Source: Sulfurovum sp. (lineage in GTDB: Bacteria; Campylobacterota; Campylobacteria; Campylobacterales; Sulfurovaceae). Taken from it: a stretch of DNA of 64,000 bases. The stretch lies in assembly GCA_027063305.1 (NCBI GenBank), contig JAMORY010000011.1, forward strand, positions 92,231-156,230, read 5' to 3'. The notes under the pieces were generated by a model, which saw nothing but the letters and a program-made list of their open reading frames with translations, ran no database searches and was not told the origin of the DNA. The translations under genes were made by a program, and so were the position numbers. This document shows, in pieces, positions 1 to 8,590 of the stretch (position 1 is its first letter; each line of letters opens with the position of its first letter).

Positions 1-105
1 TTCTCTCCACTCTCTGATACGCTCTAAAATAGCCGATTTCTTCTCCGGTTCAATATGGTCGGCATTCTCTATTTTCTCAATGACTTTTTCGATCTTCTCT
101 TTCAT
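1..105 (-). CDS. N-terminal fragment of a small charged helical protein (runs off the window)
   Basis: The minus strand opens with ATG at 105-103, preceded by an AAGGA ribosome-binding site about 8 bases upstream, and stays open for 35 codons to the window edge. The peptide is rich in Lys, Glu and Ile (starts MKEKIEKVIEKIENADHIEP) and should form an amphipathic helix. It is divergent from nhaA. The family is not recognised from this fragment and no function is proposed. Confidence 0.6.
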   Translation of the reverse strand, partial: MKEKIEKVIEKIENADHIEPEKKSAILERIREWRE

Positions 106-221
106 CAGGTGTATCCTTTTTTCTTTATATTCTATTTCAATCTTACAAAATTGTCAACGGTTAGAGAAGTGTTTAACCCTTTTTGTTAGAATAGAGTCAT
201 ATTTTACTATAAAGGATACTC

Positions 222-1397
222 TTGACTGCACATCACATTCAAGATTTCATCAAAAAGGACTCATTCCCCGGAATGGTACTCATTTTTGTGACGCTCTTGG
301 CACTTGTTTTTCAAAACAGCGCCCTCTCTCCCTACTATACGGGATTTCTCCATACACCTGTCGAGATACGCATCGGGGCACTGCATATTGCCAAACCGTT
401 GCTGCTGTGGGTCAACGACGGACTGATGGCTATCTTCTTCCTTGTCGTCGGTCTGGAGATCAAGCGTGAAGTGATGGAAGGACACCTTTCCTCTCTTTCT
501 CAGATCGCTCTGCCCGGTATTGCCGCTATCGGAGGGATGCTCGTTCCCGCTTTGCTCTTTATCGCATTTAACCAAGGCGATGATTTTGCCATGAAAGGGT
601 GGGCGATCCCCACTGCGACCGATATCGCATTTGCACTGGGCATCCTCTCTTTGCTCGGTAAACGCGTACCGGTATCGCTGAAGATATTTCTGATGGCACT
701 GGCGATCATCGATGACCTCGGTGCGATCGTCATTATCGCTCTTTTCTATACGCAAGAGCTCTCTACACTCTCCATCACGGTTTCCGCGGTCTCCTTGGCG
801 GTACTCTTTATCATGAACCGTATGGGTGTGACACGTAAAGCCGCCTATATGATGGTCGGGGTCATCTTGTGGGTGAGCGTACTCAAATCGGGTGTGCACG
901 CCACACTTGCAGGGGTAGCGTTGGCATTCTTCATTCCGCTTCGCTCGACGAACAAACAAGGAGAGAACTTTTCCATCGCCCACCAGCTCGAACACGACCT
1001 CCACTACTGGGTGGCGTTCCTCATCCTGCCGCTTTTTGCTTTTGTCAACGCAGGTGTCGATCTGCGCGGTATCTCTCCGGGCGGTATGACCGAGACCGTA
1101 CCTCTAGGGATCATGGCAGGGCTTTTCATCGGAAAACAGCTTGGGGTTTTCGGCTTCTCATGGGCTGCGATCAAACTGGGATTGGTACAACTGCCCAAAG
1201 ATAGCACATGGCTACAGCTCTACGGTGTGGCACTACTGACAGGTATTGGATTTACCATGAGCCTCTTTGTAGATACCCTCGCCTATAACGACACCCAGCT
1301 CTTCCACTATGCTGACAAACTGGCTATTTTGCTAGGCTCGCTCTTCTCCGGTGTGGCGGGCTATATGGTGTTGAGGATCGCAACGAGAAAAGCATAA
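222..1397 (+). CDS. nhaA: Na+/H+ antiporter NhaA
   Basis: Inner-membrane antiporter that expels Na+ (or Li+) in exchange for protons for pH and salt homeostasis. The 391-residue length is that of the family. The residues matching the E. coli ion-binding aspartates are present: D134 in the TATD motif and the pair D164-D165 in an AIIDDLGAI segment; at least ten hydrophobic segments alternate with short loops. The start is TTG at 222, because AAAGGA at 211-216 is well spaced and the N-terminus then matches the family; the next ATG would remove the first helix region. Monocistronic, followed by a perfect palindrome at 1420-1437. Confidence 0.95.
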   Translation: MTAHHIQDFIKKDSFPGMVLIFVTLLALVFQNSALSPYYTGFLHTPVEIRIGALHIAKPLLLWVNDGLMAIFFLVVGLEIKREVMEGHLSSLSQIALPGIAAIGGMLVPALLFIAFNQGDDFAMKGWAIPTATDIAFALGILSLLGKRVPVSLKIFLMALAIIDDLGAIVIIALFYTQELSTLSITVSAVSLAVLFIMNRMGVTRKAAYMMVGVILWVSVLKSGVHATLAGVALAFFIPLRSTNKQGENFSIAHQLEHDLHYWVAFLILPLFAFVNAGVDLRGISPGGMTETVPLGIMAGLFIGKQLGVFGFSWAAIKLGLVQLPKDSTWLQLYGVALLTGIGFTMSLFVDTLAYNDTQLFHYADKLAILLGSLFSGVAGYMVLRIATRKA

Positions 1398-1419
1398 TCC
1401 CTCTTTCGTATCTTCGTAG

Positions 1420-1437
1420 GGTGGGCAATTGCCCACC
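1420..1437. repeat. 18-bp perfect palindrome after nhaA (REP-like or terminator hairpin)
   Basis: GGTGGGCAATTGCCCACC is its own reverse complement and is preceded by GTA, giving a GTAGGGTGGGCAATTGCCC head resembling the GTAGGGG heads of the REP units near 20-21 kb. It lies 23 bases after the nhaA stop. The next bases are GTTTTAAAA rather than a clean T run, so a REP-like sequence is at least as likely as a terminator. Confidence 0.5.
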
Positions 1438-1594
1438 GTTTTAAAATAATTTCCTAGCTTATATATCAATTCATAACTATAAAAAACTTCCTATATATAG
1501 ATTTCGTAAGATTAAAATACTCTCGGAAGAGACTGTGGAACCATAGGGTCTTTGGAGATACGGAACGAGAAAAATTTTGACAAATCGATTAAAA

Positions 1595-1612
1595 TTAGCT
1601 AACATTAGCTAA
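1595..1612. promoter_or_regulatory. Tandem TTAGCTAA half-sites, candidate antitoxin operator
   Basis: The 8-bp palindrome TTAGCTAA occurs at 1595-1602 and again at 1605-1612, ten bases apart or one helical turn, on the same DNA face. It lies 6 bases before the MITE-like element and about 290 bases before the Phd-type antitoxin gene. Phd-family antitoxins usually bind paired palindromes next to their own start, so this is plausibly the original operator displaced by the insertion. This is inference; binding cannot be seen from sequence. Confidence 0.4.
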
Positions 1613-1617
1613 TATAA

Positions 1618-1883
1618 GGGCACATCTAATAACCCTGCATACCCATAACATTACAAGCTTTCGTTCAGGCAAGGCACTCACTTGCAGGACTAGCCGTAGC
1701 TAATTCAAAAGTGAGTAACGCCGTATGGGCGGAAGCTTGTATTGCCCGCGGGGTGGGCTTTGCAAACGCGATCTTGCACAAGATGCTTCCTTCATCGTAG
1801 CTACGGCTATGACTCAAAAGCCTCTTGCACAACCTCACATTTGCAAAACCCATTATGGGCATGTAGGGTTTTTAGAGGTGCCC
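1618..1883. mobile_element. MITE-like non-autonomous element with terminal inverted repeats and ATAA target duplication
   Basis: The left end starts GGGCACATCTAATAACCC and the right end, read inward on the other strand, starts GGGCACCTCTAAAAACCC; about 27 positions match with four differences. ATAA precedes the element (1614-1617) and follows it (1884-1887), as expected for a 4-bp target-site duplication. The 266-bp interior holds no credible gene but carries the 88-nt structured repeat at 1653-1740 and further inverted repeats at about 1753-1850. The ends resemble IS5-type termini by memory only. It is presumably mobilised in trans; no matching transposase is in the window. Confidence 0.75.
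1653..1740. repeat. Structured 88-nt hairpin repeat, copy A (inside the MITE)
   Basis: The segment folds into three nested stems: P1 ACAAGCTT with AAGCTTGT at the ends, P2 ACTCACTT with AAGTGAGT, and P3 TAGC-CGTA-GCTA at the tip. It aligns without gaps, over exactly 88 nt, to 47675-47762. Differences inside stems are compensated on the opposite arm, while unpaired blocks (CAAGGCAC, AGGACT, TAACGCCGTAT) are identical. Similarity continues past the hairpin as TGCCCGC(G/A)GGGTG. Confidence 0.75.
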
Positions 1884-1904
1884 ATAAATCAAAAGGAGTT
1901 TGTG

Positions 1905-2135
1905 ATGACGGTCAATATCCATGAAGCCAAAACAAACCTCTCTAAACTGATCATGCTTTTAGAAAAAGGGGAAGATATCATTATTGCCAAAGCAGGTAAT
2001 CCTATTGCAAAACTTATTGCCTATAAGCAAGTACCGCAAAGAGTACCCAACAAGCTCAAAGGAAAAATAAGGCTCAAAGAGGACTTTGACAGTGCTGACG
2101 ATGAGATAACAAAACTTTTTGAGGATACACTTTAA
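1905..2135 (+). CDS. Phd/YefM-family antitoxin of a type II toxin-antitoxin pair
   Basis: A 76-residue protein beginning MTVNIHEAKTNLSKLIMLL, the classic prevent-host-death opening, followed by an IIIAKAGNPIAKLIAY segment; the acidic C-terminal half is the expected toxin-wrapping arm. ATG at 1905 was chosen over upstream in-frame codons because AAAGGAG at 1892-1898 is ideally spaced and the family starts here. The stop overlaps the toxin start (TAATG). It should neutralise the VapC partner and repress the operon. The MITE right end at 1883 lies only 21 bases upstream, so the transcript must start within or beyond the element. Confidence 0.88.
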   Translation: MTVNIHEAKTNLSKLIMLLEKGEDIIIAKAGNPIAKLIAYKQVPQRVPNKLKGKIRLKEDFDSADDEITKLFEDTL

Positions 2136-2533
2136 TGGGTAAATATCTACTCGATATTCATATATTTTTATGGTGGATGAGTGATTCAGAGCAACTCAGC
2201 CAAGAGGTTTTCAATATTATTTCAGACGGCTCGAACCAAATATATATCTCCTCAGCTACGATTTGGGAGATCGCAATAAAAGAGGCTTTAGGTAAGTTGG
2301 AAGTAGATGCGGATCTGAACTTTGCGATAGAAGAGAATGGATTTTTAGAGCTGAAGGTCTCTGCCGTCTGTGCCAACGCTACTAAAAAATTAGAACCAAT
2401 TCATCGTAATCCGTTTGACAGAATGCTTATAGCACAAGCTATTGAGATGGATATGACGCTTATTACGGTCGATGCGTATATTCCTCAGTATAGTAATGTC
2501 AAGGTTTTAAGCTTCAAAAAACATAAAAAATAA
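2135..2533 (+). CDS. vapC: PIN-domain ribonuclease toxin (VapC-type)
   Basis: A 132-residue PIN-domain protein. The acidic metal-binding set is visible: D7 in LLDIHIFLWW, E45 in ATIWEIAIK, D95 in RNPFDRMLIAQA and D113 in ITVDAYI. The common LLDTH motif is LLDIH here, a conservative change next to the catalytic aspartate. Such toxins cut tRNA or other structured RNA when free of antitoxin. Its ATG overlaps the antitoxin stop by one base, which fits coupled translation. The gene looks intact. Confidence 0.88.
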   Translation: MGKYLLDIHIFLWWMSDSEQLSQEVFNIISDGSNQIYISSATIWEIAIKEALGKLEVDADLNFAIEENGFLELKVSAVCANATKKLEPIHRNPFDRMLIAQAIEMDMTLITVDAYIPQYSNVKVLSFKKHKK

Positions 2534-2610
2534 GACTACTTTCTCTCCTGCTAACACGATATTGTGTACGCTAAATAGACAATCTTTCCGCTCTTTTACA
2601 ACATTTTGGG

Positions 2611-2616
2611 TATAAT
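2611..2616 (+). promoter_or_regulatory. Promoter -10 of valS (TTTTGGGTATAAT type)
   Basis: TATAAT at 2611-2616 is preceded by TTTTGGG. The same TTGGGTA(T/A)AAT block precedes ybeY, trpB and ychF in this window. It leaves a leader of about 75 nt before the valS ATG. Confidence 0.65.
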
Positions 2617-2695
2617 CGCGGCAAATTAATGAGTAATGAGCAACCGAAGCTTTATAAGTGTGTATTTTTGCACGCTTTAGTATGAAGGATAATGA

Positions 2696-5329
2696 ATGAG
2701 CGAAACAAAAAAGAACGTCTATAACCCAAAAGAGATCGAAGAGAGCTACTACAAACTCTGGGAAGAGCGTGGGTATTTTGAGGTCGAGGGGAACAAAGAG
2801 ATCCAAGAAGAAGGCAAGAACTTTGCCATTATGATGCCACCACCCAATGTTACGGGACATCTACACATCGGACACGGACTCACCTTTACCCTTCAGGATA
2901 TTATTGTCCGTTACAAAAGAATGGACGGCTACAAGACACTCTGGCAACCCGGGACCGACCATGCGGGTATCGCCACGCAAAATGTCGTTGAGAAACAGCT
3001 TTTGGCAGAAGGTACGACCAAAGAGGAGATCGGGCGAGAGAAGTTCTTGGAGCGTGCATGGCAGCAAAAAGACAACTCAGGAAACGCCATTACCAAACAG
3101 TTGAGAAAACTCGGGGTCTCCCCTGCTTGGAGCCGTGAGCGCTTCACTATGGACGAAGGGCTTGCCAATGCGGTAAAGAAAGCCTTTAAACAGATGTACG
3201 ATAATGGCTATATCGTTCGTGATAACTATATGATCAACTGGTGTACGCACGACGGTGCGCTTTCAGACATCGAAGTCGAACACGAAGATACGATGGGCAA
3301 ACTCTACCATATCCGCTATCCGCTTACAGACGGTTCGGGTGTCGTTGTGGTCGCTACGACGCGTCCTGAGACCTACTTTGGGGATACTGCCGTTATGGTT
3401 CATCCTGATGACGAACGCCATAAGCATCTCATTGGAAAGACTGTTACCCTGCCGCTTGTCAACCGTGAAGTGACCATCATTGCCGACGAACATGTCGATA
3501 TGGAATTCGGTACGGGGTTTGTAAAAGTCACACCGGCACACGATCCGAACGACTACGAAGTGGGAAAACGCCACAACCTTGAGTTTATTACTATCTTCGA
3601 TGAGAAGGGAATACTCAACGAGCATTGTGGTGAGTTCCAAGGGATGGAACGGCTTGAAGCGCGTCCTGTCATTATGGAAAAACTTGAAAAAGAGGGCTTT
3701 GTCGAAAAAGTCGAAGAGCATGCGCACCAAGTGGGGCACTGCTACCGCTGTAAGAATGTGGTTGAGCCTTACATCTCCAAGCAGTGGTTCGTTAAAAAAG
3801 AGTTCGCCAAGTCGAGCATCGAGAAGGTCAATGCGGGACAAGCGCAATTCTTCCCTGCACACTGGATCAACTCCTACAACGCATGGATGAACGATCTTAG
3901 AGACTGGTGTATCAGTAGACAGCTCTGGTGGGGACATCAGATCCCTGTGATGTACTGTGATGATTGTGGTGCCGAGTTCGCCTTCGAGGGTGAGACGCCG
4001 ACCAAGTGTGAGAAGTGTGATTCAAGCCATATCCGTCAGGATGAGGATGTACTCGATACATGGTTCTCTTCGGGGCTTTGGCCGTTTAGTACCCTGGGAT
4101 GGGGGAACGGTGATGCCTTTAAAGGTGAGAAGTGGTTCGAAGGTGACATGGATGCTTTTTACCCTAACCAACTGCTCATTACCGGATTTGACATCCTCTT
4201 CTTCTGGGTTGCCAGAATGCTGATGATGGGCGAGAACATCACCGGAGAACTGCCGTTTAAAGATATCTACCTCCATGCGCTCGTCAAAGACGAAAAAGGC
4301 GAGAAGATGAGTAAGTCCAAAGGAAATGTTATCGATCCACTTGTGATGATCGAGAAGTACTCTGCCGATGCACTTCGCTTCACGCTTGCAGTGTTGGCAG
4401 TTCAAGGGCGTGATATTAAACTTAGTGAAGAGAAGCTTGAGCAGAGCCGTAACTTTACCAACAAGCTCTTTAATGCGGCTAATTACCTGCAACTCAATCA
4501 CGACACATTTGCTGACCTCGACCAAAATGCCATCTCCACACCGCTTGGACGCTATATGCTCTCCCGTTTCAACCTTGCGGTCAAAGAGACACGCGACTAC
4601 ATAGACCAGTACCGCTTCAACGATGCGGCGACCACCCTCTACCGCTTCTTGTGGGGTGAGTTCTGTGATTGGGGTATCGAGCTGAGCAAAGCGAGCAAAG
4701 AGAGTGTAGCAGAGCTTGGAAGTATCTTTAAAGAGTCGCTCAAGCTCTTGCATCCGTTCATGCCGTTCATTACGGAGAACCTCTACCAGAGACTCTCTGG
4801 AAGAGAACTTGAAGAGAATACTTCCATCATGGTCATGCCTTATCCGAAAGTAACGGCCATCGATGAGGAGATCGCAGAGCAGTTCAATCTCGCCATCGAA
4901 GCGATCGTTTCGCTTAGACGCTGTAAGACCCTCATCGAAAAAGGGAACCAGCGTATTGAAAAAGCGGCAGTGAAGTTCAGTAAGGATGCGGACACGACCC
5001 TGCTCAAGCCGTTCATTGAAAAATTGGCGAAAGTCGATGAAGTGGAGTTCGTATCTGAAAAACTGCCAAATTGTGTTACCGATGTCTCCGATTCTTTAGA
5101 GAGTATGATCTCGACCGATGACATCGATATGAGCGCGATCATCGGTAAACTAAGTAAGCAAAAAGAGAAGCTTGAAAAAGAGATCGCCAAACTAAGCGGT
5201 ATGCTTAACAATGAAAAGTTCGTTGCCAATGCGCCTGAGCAGGTCATTGTACAGAACCGCCGACAGCTTGAAGAGGCACAGGCTAAGTTAGAGAAAGTTG
5301 AAGCGGAACTTCAAGGGTTTGGAGCTTAA
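2696..5329 (+). CDS. valS: Valine--tRNA ligase
   Basis: Cytoplasmic class I aminoacyl-tRNA synthetase charging tRNA-Val. The 877-residue protein has the HIGH signature in HLHIGH at 55-60, an inserted editing (CP1) domain, the KMSKS loop at about 537-541, an anticodon-binding domain, and the C-terminal coiled coil typical of ValRS at about 810-877. ATG at 2696 has AAGGA upstream. A Sel1-repeat gene follows after two bases and probably shares the transcript. Confidence 0.98.
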   Translation: MSETKKNVYNPKEIEESYYKLWEERGYFEVEGNKEIQEEGKNFAIMMPPPNVTGHLHIGHGLTFTLQDIIVRYKRMDGYKTLWQPGTDHAGIATQNVVEKQLLAEGTTKEEIGREKFLERAWQQKDNSGNAITKQLRKLGVSPAWSRERFTMDEGLANAVKKAFKQMYDNGYIVRDNYMINWCTHDGALSDIEVEHEDTMGKLYHIRYPLTDGSGVVVVATTRPETYFGDTAVMVHPDDERHKHLIGKTVTLPLVNREVTIIADEHVDMEFGTGFVKVTPAHDPNDYEVGKRHNLEFITIFDEKGILNEHCGEFQGMERLEARPVIMEKLEKEGFVEKVEEHAHQVGHCYRCKNVVEPYISKQWFVKKEFAKSSIEKVNAGQAQFFPAHWINSYNAWMNDLRDWCISRQLWWGHQIPVMYCDDCGAEFAFEGETPTKCEKCDSSHIRQDEDVLDTWFSSGLWPFSTLGWGNGDAFKGEKWFEGDMDAFYPNQLLITGFDILFFWVARMLMMGENITGELPFKDIYLHALVKDEKGEKMSKSKGNVIDPLVMIEKYSADALRFTLAVLAVQGRDIKLSEEKLEQSRNFTNKLFNAANYLQLNHDTFADLDQNAISTPLGRYMLSRFNLAVKETRDYIDQYRFNDAATTLYRFLWGEFCDWGIELSKASKESVAELGSIFKESLKLLHPFMPFITENLYQRLSGRELEENTSIMVMPYPKVTAIDEEIAEQFNLAIEAIVSLRRCKTLIEKGNQRIEKAAVKFSKDADTTLLKPFIEKLAKVDEVEFVSEKLPNCVTDVSDSLESMISTDDIDMSAIIGKLSKQKEKLEKEIAKLSGMLNNEKFVANAPEQVIVQNRRQLEEAQAKLEKVEAELQGFGA

Positions 5330-5331
5330 TC

Positions 5332-5916
5332 ATGCAACAACAACTACAAGAAGCCTACAACACTCTTCTTGCCAAAGAGTACGACAAAGCCTTTGCGCTT
5401 TACTCTGCTTTGGCCGAGCAGAAAGAGCCGACCTCTTTTTACTATCTTGGCTTTCTTTACTTTAGAGGATTGGGAGTTGAAAAAGATCTTAAAAAGGCGT
5501 TCGAAAACTATCTTGAAGCCGCTACGCGTGAGGTTCCGGTTGCCCAATTTGAAGTAGCATTGATGTTGGAGAACGGTGACGGCTGCGAACAGAACTACTC
5601 CGAAGCGGCATTTTGGTATGAAGAGGCGGCAAAGCGGGGGAACATTGAAGCTTTTAACAACCTTGGTGCACTCTATCGAGAAGGAATGGGTGTGGAGCAG
5701 GATTATAAAAAAGCCTTTATTCTCTTTAGCAAAGCCGCACAAGCGGGGAATGCACAAGCACAGTTCAATCTCGGTGCACTCTACGATATGGGTCTAGGGT
5801 GTGAGGAAGATAAGGAAAAAGCCATCGAGTGGTGCCGAAAAGCCGCCTACCAAGGCCACGAAAAAGCAAAAGGGATCATCCAAAGAATGCAACAGGACGG
5901 ACAGATCGTTTTTTAA
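5332..5916 (+). CDS. Sel1-like TPR-repeat protein
   Basis: A 194-residue protein made of Sel1-like repeats of about 36 residues (blocks with YLGFLYFRGLGVEKD, FNNLGALYREGMGVEQD and FNLGALYDMGLGCEED). These alpha-solenoids act as protein-interaction scaffolds. No signal peptide is seen, so a cytoplasmic location is likely. It begins two bases after valS and is probably co-transcribed; a role in translation is not implied. Specific partner unknown. Confidence 0.85.
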   Translation: MQQQLQEAYNTLLAKEYDKAFALYSALAEQKEPTSFYYLGFLYFRGLGVEKDLKKAFENYLEAATREVPVAQFEVALMLENGDGCEQNYSEAAFWYEEAAKRGNIEAFNNLGALYREGMGVEQDYKKAFILFSKAAQAGNAQAQFNLGALYDMGLGCEEDKEKAIEWCRKAAYQGHEKAKGIIQRMQQDGQIVF

Positions 5917-5936
5917 CGAACTGTCTGGCATATTTT

Positions 5937-7208
5937 TCATAACTCACTCCCCGTTTTAATAATATCCAACCCAAATCGCTCTCGTAAGCGTTGCATGGTA
6001 CGGGTCAAGTGCCGTTTGGTACGGTCCTCGTCCAAAGAGAGAAGTGAGAGCGTACGGGGTGTATCTTTGGTAAAATCCGAAACCGTTACTGTCAGTTTGA
6101 TCGCACCGCAGTAGGGTTTCTCTTCGTTCTCGAACATCTCCTCCAAACTTTTTTTAAAAAGCGGTTCGCTAAAGATACGGGTTACTTTACGCCTTACTTT
6201 GATTCGTGTACCGTTCTCATACCCTATTCTCAAATAGTAGGTGGTGGGATTGGCACTGATCGCCATTGCCATGTAGCTGATGTGACGCGCCATGACCATG
6301 ATACGCCGTTTGATCTCCGATATATCGTAGATAGGGTCGAACGTACGGCTGATACCGATCGATTTTCGTGCACTTTTACCCGATATTCCCTCTCCATCCG
6401 TTCCCGTTACCCGTTTATAGAGTTGAATACCCGGTTTTTTCCAACGATAGAAAAGTGCTTTTTGGGCTTTAATGTCCCCTAAGGTATGGATGTAATGCGC
6501 TTTTAATTTTCGGGCGAACCCCTTACCGATACCGGGAAAATCCTCAATGGGAACGGTGCGGGTATAAGATTCTATATCTTCTACCATAAAAACACCGTAG
6601 GGTTTAGCGGACTTTGTAGCGAGTTTTGCGATCCATTTGGCATCGCTGATCCCTATGGAGACAGGAAGCATGAACTTTTGCATGATCTCCTCTTTCAGCT
6701 TGGAAGCGAACGCATATACCTCTTTCTTTGAGACCCATCCGCTCACATCGGCAAAGAACTCATCGATACTGTACTGCTCTACTTGCGGTATCTTGCTACA
6801 GATAAACCGGTGAAGTGCTTTCGATAGTGTATGATAATGCGGATAGCAGGAGGGAACGACCACCATTTGCGGACAGCACTGAAGGGCTTGCGCTACAGGC
6901 ATGGTGGTTTTGACACCGCATGCTCTGGCTTCATAGCTTGCCGAGGTGATGATGCCGCGTATGCGACGCTCTCCTTTGCCATCATCATCGATGAAGTAAC
7001 TCTCGAACGTTCGTGTCGCATCACTATAGAAGACTGGTGCGACAAATGCACCGCTGTTATCATTCATCAGTCTGATACGGCTTCGTTTACTCTCAAATAT
7101 CTCAAGGTTGCTCCGGCTTCCGACCGCCATAGGGATACCACGCAAGGAGGGATCGAAAACACGTTCGGCCGAAGCGAAAAAAGAGTCGACATCGATATGC
7201 AGGAACAT
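5937..7208 (-). CDS. Y-family DNA polymerase (DinB/UmuC-like) with an extra N-terminal insertion
   Basis: A 423-residue translesion polymerase. The metal-binding residues are D6 in HIDVDSFFAS and D149-E150 in YSIDEFF; a helix-hairpin-helix IEDFPGIGKGFARKL and a little-finger domain follow. Unlike textbook DinB, about 50 residues (roughly 31-84) are inserted between PMAVGS and GIITSASYEARACG, where DinB has a short turn. Last gene of a minus-strand run after exonuclease III, so a DNA-repair unit is plausible. No beta-clamp peptide could be assigned with confidence. Confidence 0.88.
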   Translation of the reverse strand: MFLHIDVDSFFASAERVFDPSLRGIPMAVGSRSNLEIFESKRSRIRLMNDNSGAFVAPVFYSDATRTFESYFIDDDGKGERRIRGIITSASYEARACGVKTTMPVAQALQCCPQMVVVPSCYPHYHTLSKALHRFICSKIPQVEQYSIDEFFADVSGWVSKKEVYAFASKLKEEIMQKFMLPVSIGISDAKWIAKLATKSAKPYGVFMVEDIESYTRTVPIEDFPGIGKGFARKLKAHYIHTLGDIKAQKALFYRWKKPGIQLYKRVTGTDGEGISGKSARKSIGISRTFDPIYDISEIKRRIMVMARHISYMAMAISANPTTYYLRIGYENGTRIKVRRKVTRIFSEPLFKKSLEEMFENEEKPYCGAIKLTVTVSDFTKDTPRTLSLLSLDEDRTKRHLTRTMQRLRERFGLDIIKTGSEL

Positions 7209-7279
7209 ACGCCATCCTTTTTGAAAAAGTATAGCGTAATGTAGTATCGGCAGGAAAAAAAATGCTAAATTGTCATATT

Positions 7280-8053
7280 TTAGAGAGGAAGGTCAAGTAC
7301 CAGTTTTACCGGACAGTGGTCACTCCCCATGATCTCATCGAGTATCTCCGCTTCGACAATGTGATCTTTGAGGTCATCGGAGACAAAAAAGTAGTCGATA
7401 CGCCATCCGACATTCCTGCTGCGAGCCCCTGCCCTGTAACTCCACCAGCTGTAGCGATCGGATTCATCGGGGTGCAGATGACGGAAGGTATCGATATAGC
7501 CGTTAGCGACCAGTGTATCCATCCACTCCCGCTCTATAGGCAGGAAGCCCGAAGTCTTTTCATTGGCTTTGGGGCGAGCGATATCGATAGGCTTGTGTGC
7601 TGTGTTGACATCTCCGCAAAAGATAATGGACTTTCCTGCATCCCTAAGGGCATTGATGTGCGCAAGGAAGCGGTCATAGAACGCAAGTTTATAGGCAAGT
7701 CTCTCCTCACCGCTCTGTCCGTTGGGAAAGTAGATGTTCAAAAGTACATAACGACCGAAGTGGTATTCGTTGATACGCCCTTCATGCAGTATATCCACCT
7801 CTTCACAGCCATAAGCCTCTCCCTTAATGTCGGTAAAGAGTGCTACACCTGATTGTCCTTTCTTTGAAGAGGAGTTGATACTTTGAAATTTGAATTTACG
7901 TTTGAAGATCGTGTCGGGGATCTGTTCTGCTTCGGCTTTGATCTCCTGTAGGCAGAGAAAGTCGACATCTGTCTCATCGATCCAGTGTAGTGCTTGTTTC
8001 TTGTCAACGGCACGAATACCGTTGACATTCCATGAGATGAACGTAAGTTGCAT
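7280..8053 (-). CDS. xth: Exodeoxyribonuclease III (AP endonuclease)
   Basis: EEP-family nuclease removing abasic sites and 3' blocks in base-excision repair. Visible motifs are SWNVNGIRA at the N-terminus, LCLQEIKAE, FCGDVNTAHKPID, and the C-terminal GSDHCPV. The start is ATG at 8053 (257 residues), which has GGAG nine bases upstream and places the first strand as in the family; a GTG nine codons upstream lacks a site. It lies 71 bases before the Y-family polymerase on the same strand. Confidence 0.95.
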   Translation of the reverse strand: MQLTFISWNVNGIRAVDKKQALHWIDETDVDFLCLQEIKAEAEQIPDTIFKRKFKFQSINSSSKKGQSGVALFTDIKGEAYGCEEVDILHEGRINEYHFGRYVLLNIYFPNGQSGEERLAYKLAFYDRFLAHINALRDAGKSIIFCGDVNTAHKPIDIARPKANEKTSGFLPIEREWMDTLVANGYIDTFRHLHPDESDRYSWWSYRAGARSRNVGWRIDYFFVSDDLKDHIVEAEILDEIMGSDHCPVKLVLDLPL

Positions 8054-8095
8054 GATAGCGGCTCCGAATTTTTGCGCCACTATAGCGAAAAAAGC

Positions 8096-8590
8096 TTAGG
8101 AGACTTTTTCTAAAGGTGAGGGACGTGGTGTTCGGCGGCGCTCTTTGCCGTTGTAGTTCTGCTGTTTCTCATTGTATTCACTCAAGTCCCTAAAGTCGTT
8201 CTTCAAAGAGATACCCGCCATCTTCTCGAACTGTTCGAACTCCGATCTTGGTATGATGAACGAAACTTCCGTCACATGCACCATGTTCCACTTCTCATCA
8301 AAAACCTCTTTTTGAAAGGCAACGTGTGCAGCGGTGATCTCAGGCTCACTTCCCTCTTTGAGCAGATTCTTTTTGAATGCATACCGTAGGAACATCGGTT
8401 TGAGTTCCAAGTTACGAATGATCTCGATCTTCTTCTTTTTGGCAGCTTCATGTTTTTGACCCGTATCATCAGGGTTCTGAAGTCCGAAATAGTCTCCTGT
8501 CAGTACGCGTTTGAACGTTCTTCCCGGAGGATCCTTGGGGTCGTTGGTCTTTGGTGTGTGGCTAAATAGTTGTTTGAACCATGTCATCAT
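8096..8590 (-). CDS. Hypothetical protein, charged, unknown family
   Basis: A 164-residue soluble protein with no signal peptide or membrane segment. The first half has a Lys-rich stretch (AAKKKKIEIIRNLEL), the second an Arg/Pro-rich tail. I recognise no family. ATG at 8590 overlaps the stop of the methyltransferase (ATGA), and exonuclease III follows after 42 bases, so it is translated in the same operon. Confidence 0.7.
   Translation of the reverse strand: MMTWFKQLFSHTPKTNDPKDPPGRTFKRVLTGDYFGLQNPDDTGQKHEAAKKKKIEIIRNLELKPMFLRYAFKKNLLKEGSEPEITAAHVAFQKEVFDEKWNMVHVTEVSFIIPRSEFEQFEKMAGISLKNDFRDLSEYNEKQQNYNGKERRRTPRPSPLEKVS

Noticed and set aside
261..1004. 247-codon open frame antisense to nhaA
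   Set aside because: Composition is His/Asp/Arg-rich with no motif or ribosome site; it mirrors the codon bias of nhaA. Similar long antisense frames over valS, fabI, mrdA and lepB were dropped for the same reason.
1725..2135. Longer 136-residue antitoxin starting inside the MITE
   Set aside because: The upstream in-frame codons are MITE sequence with no family similarity; AAAGGAG and the conserved N-terminus fix the start at 1905.
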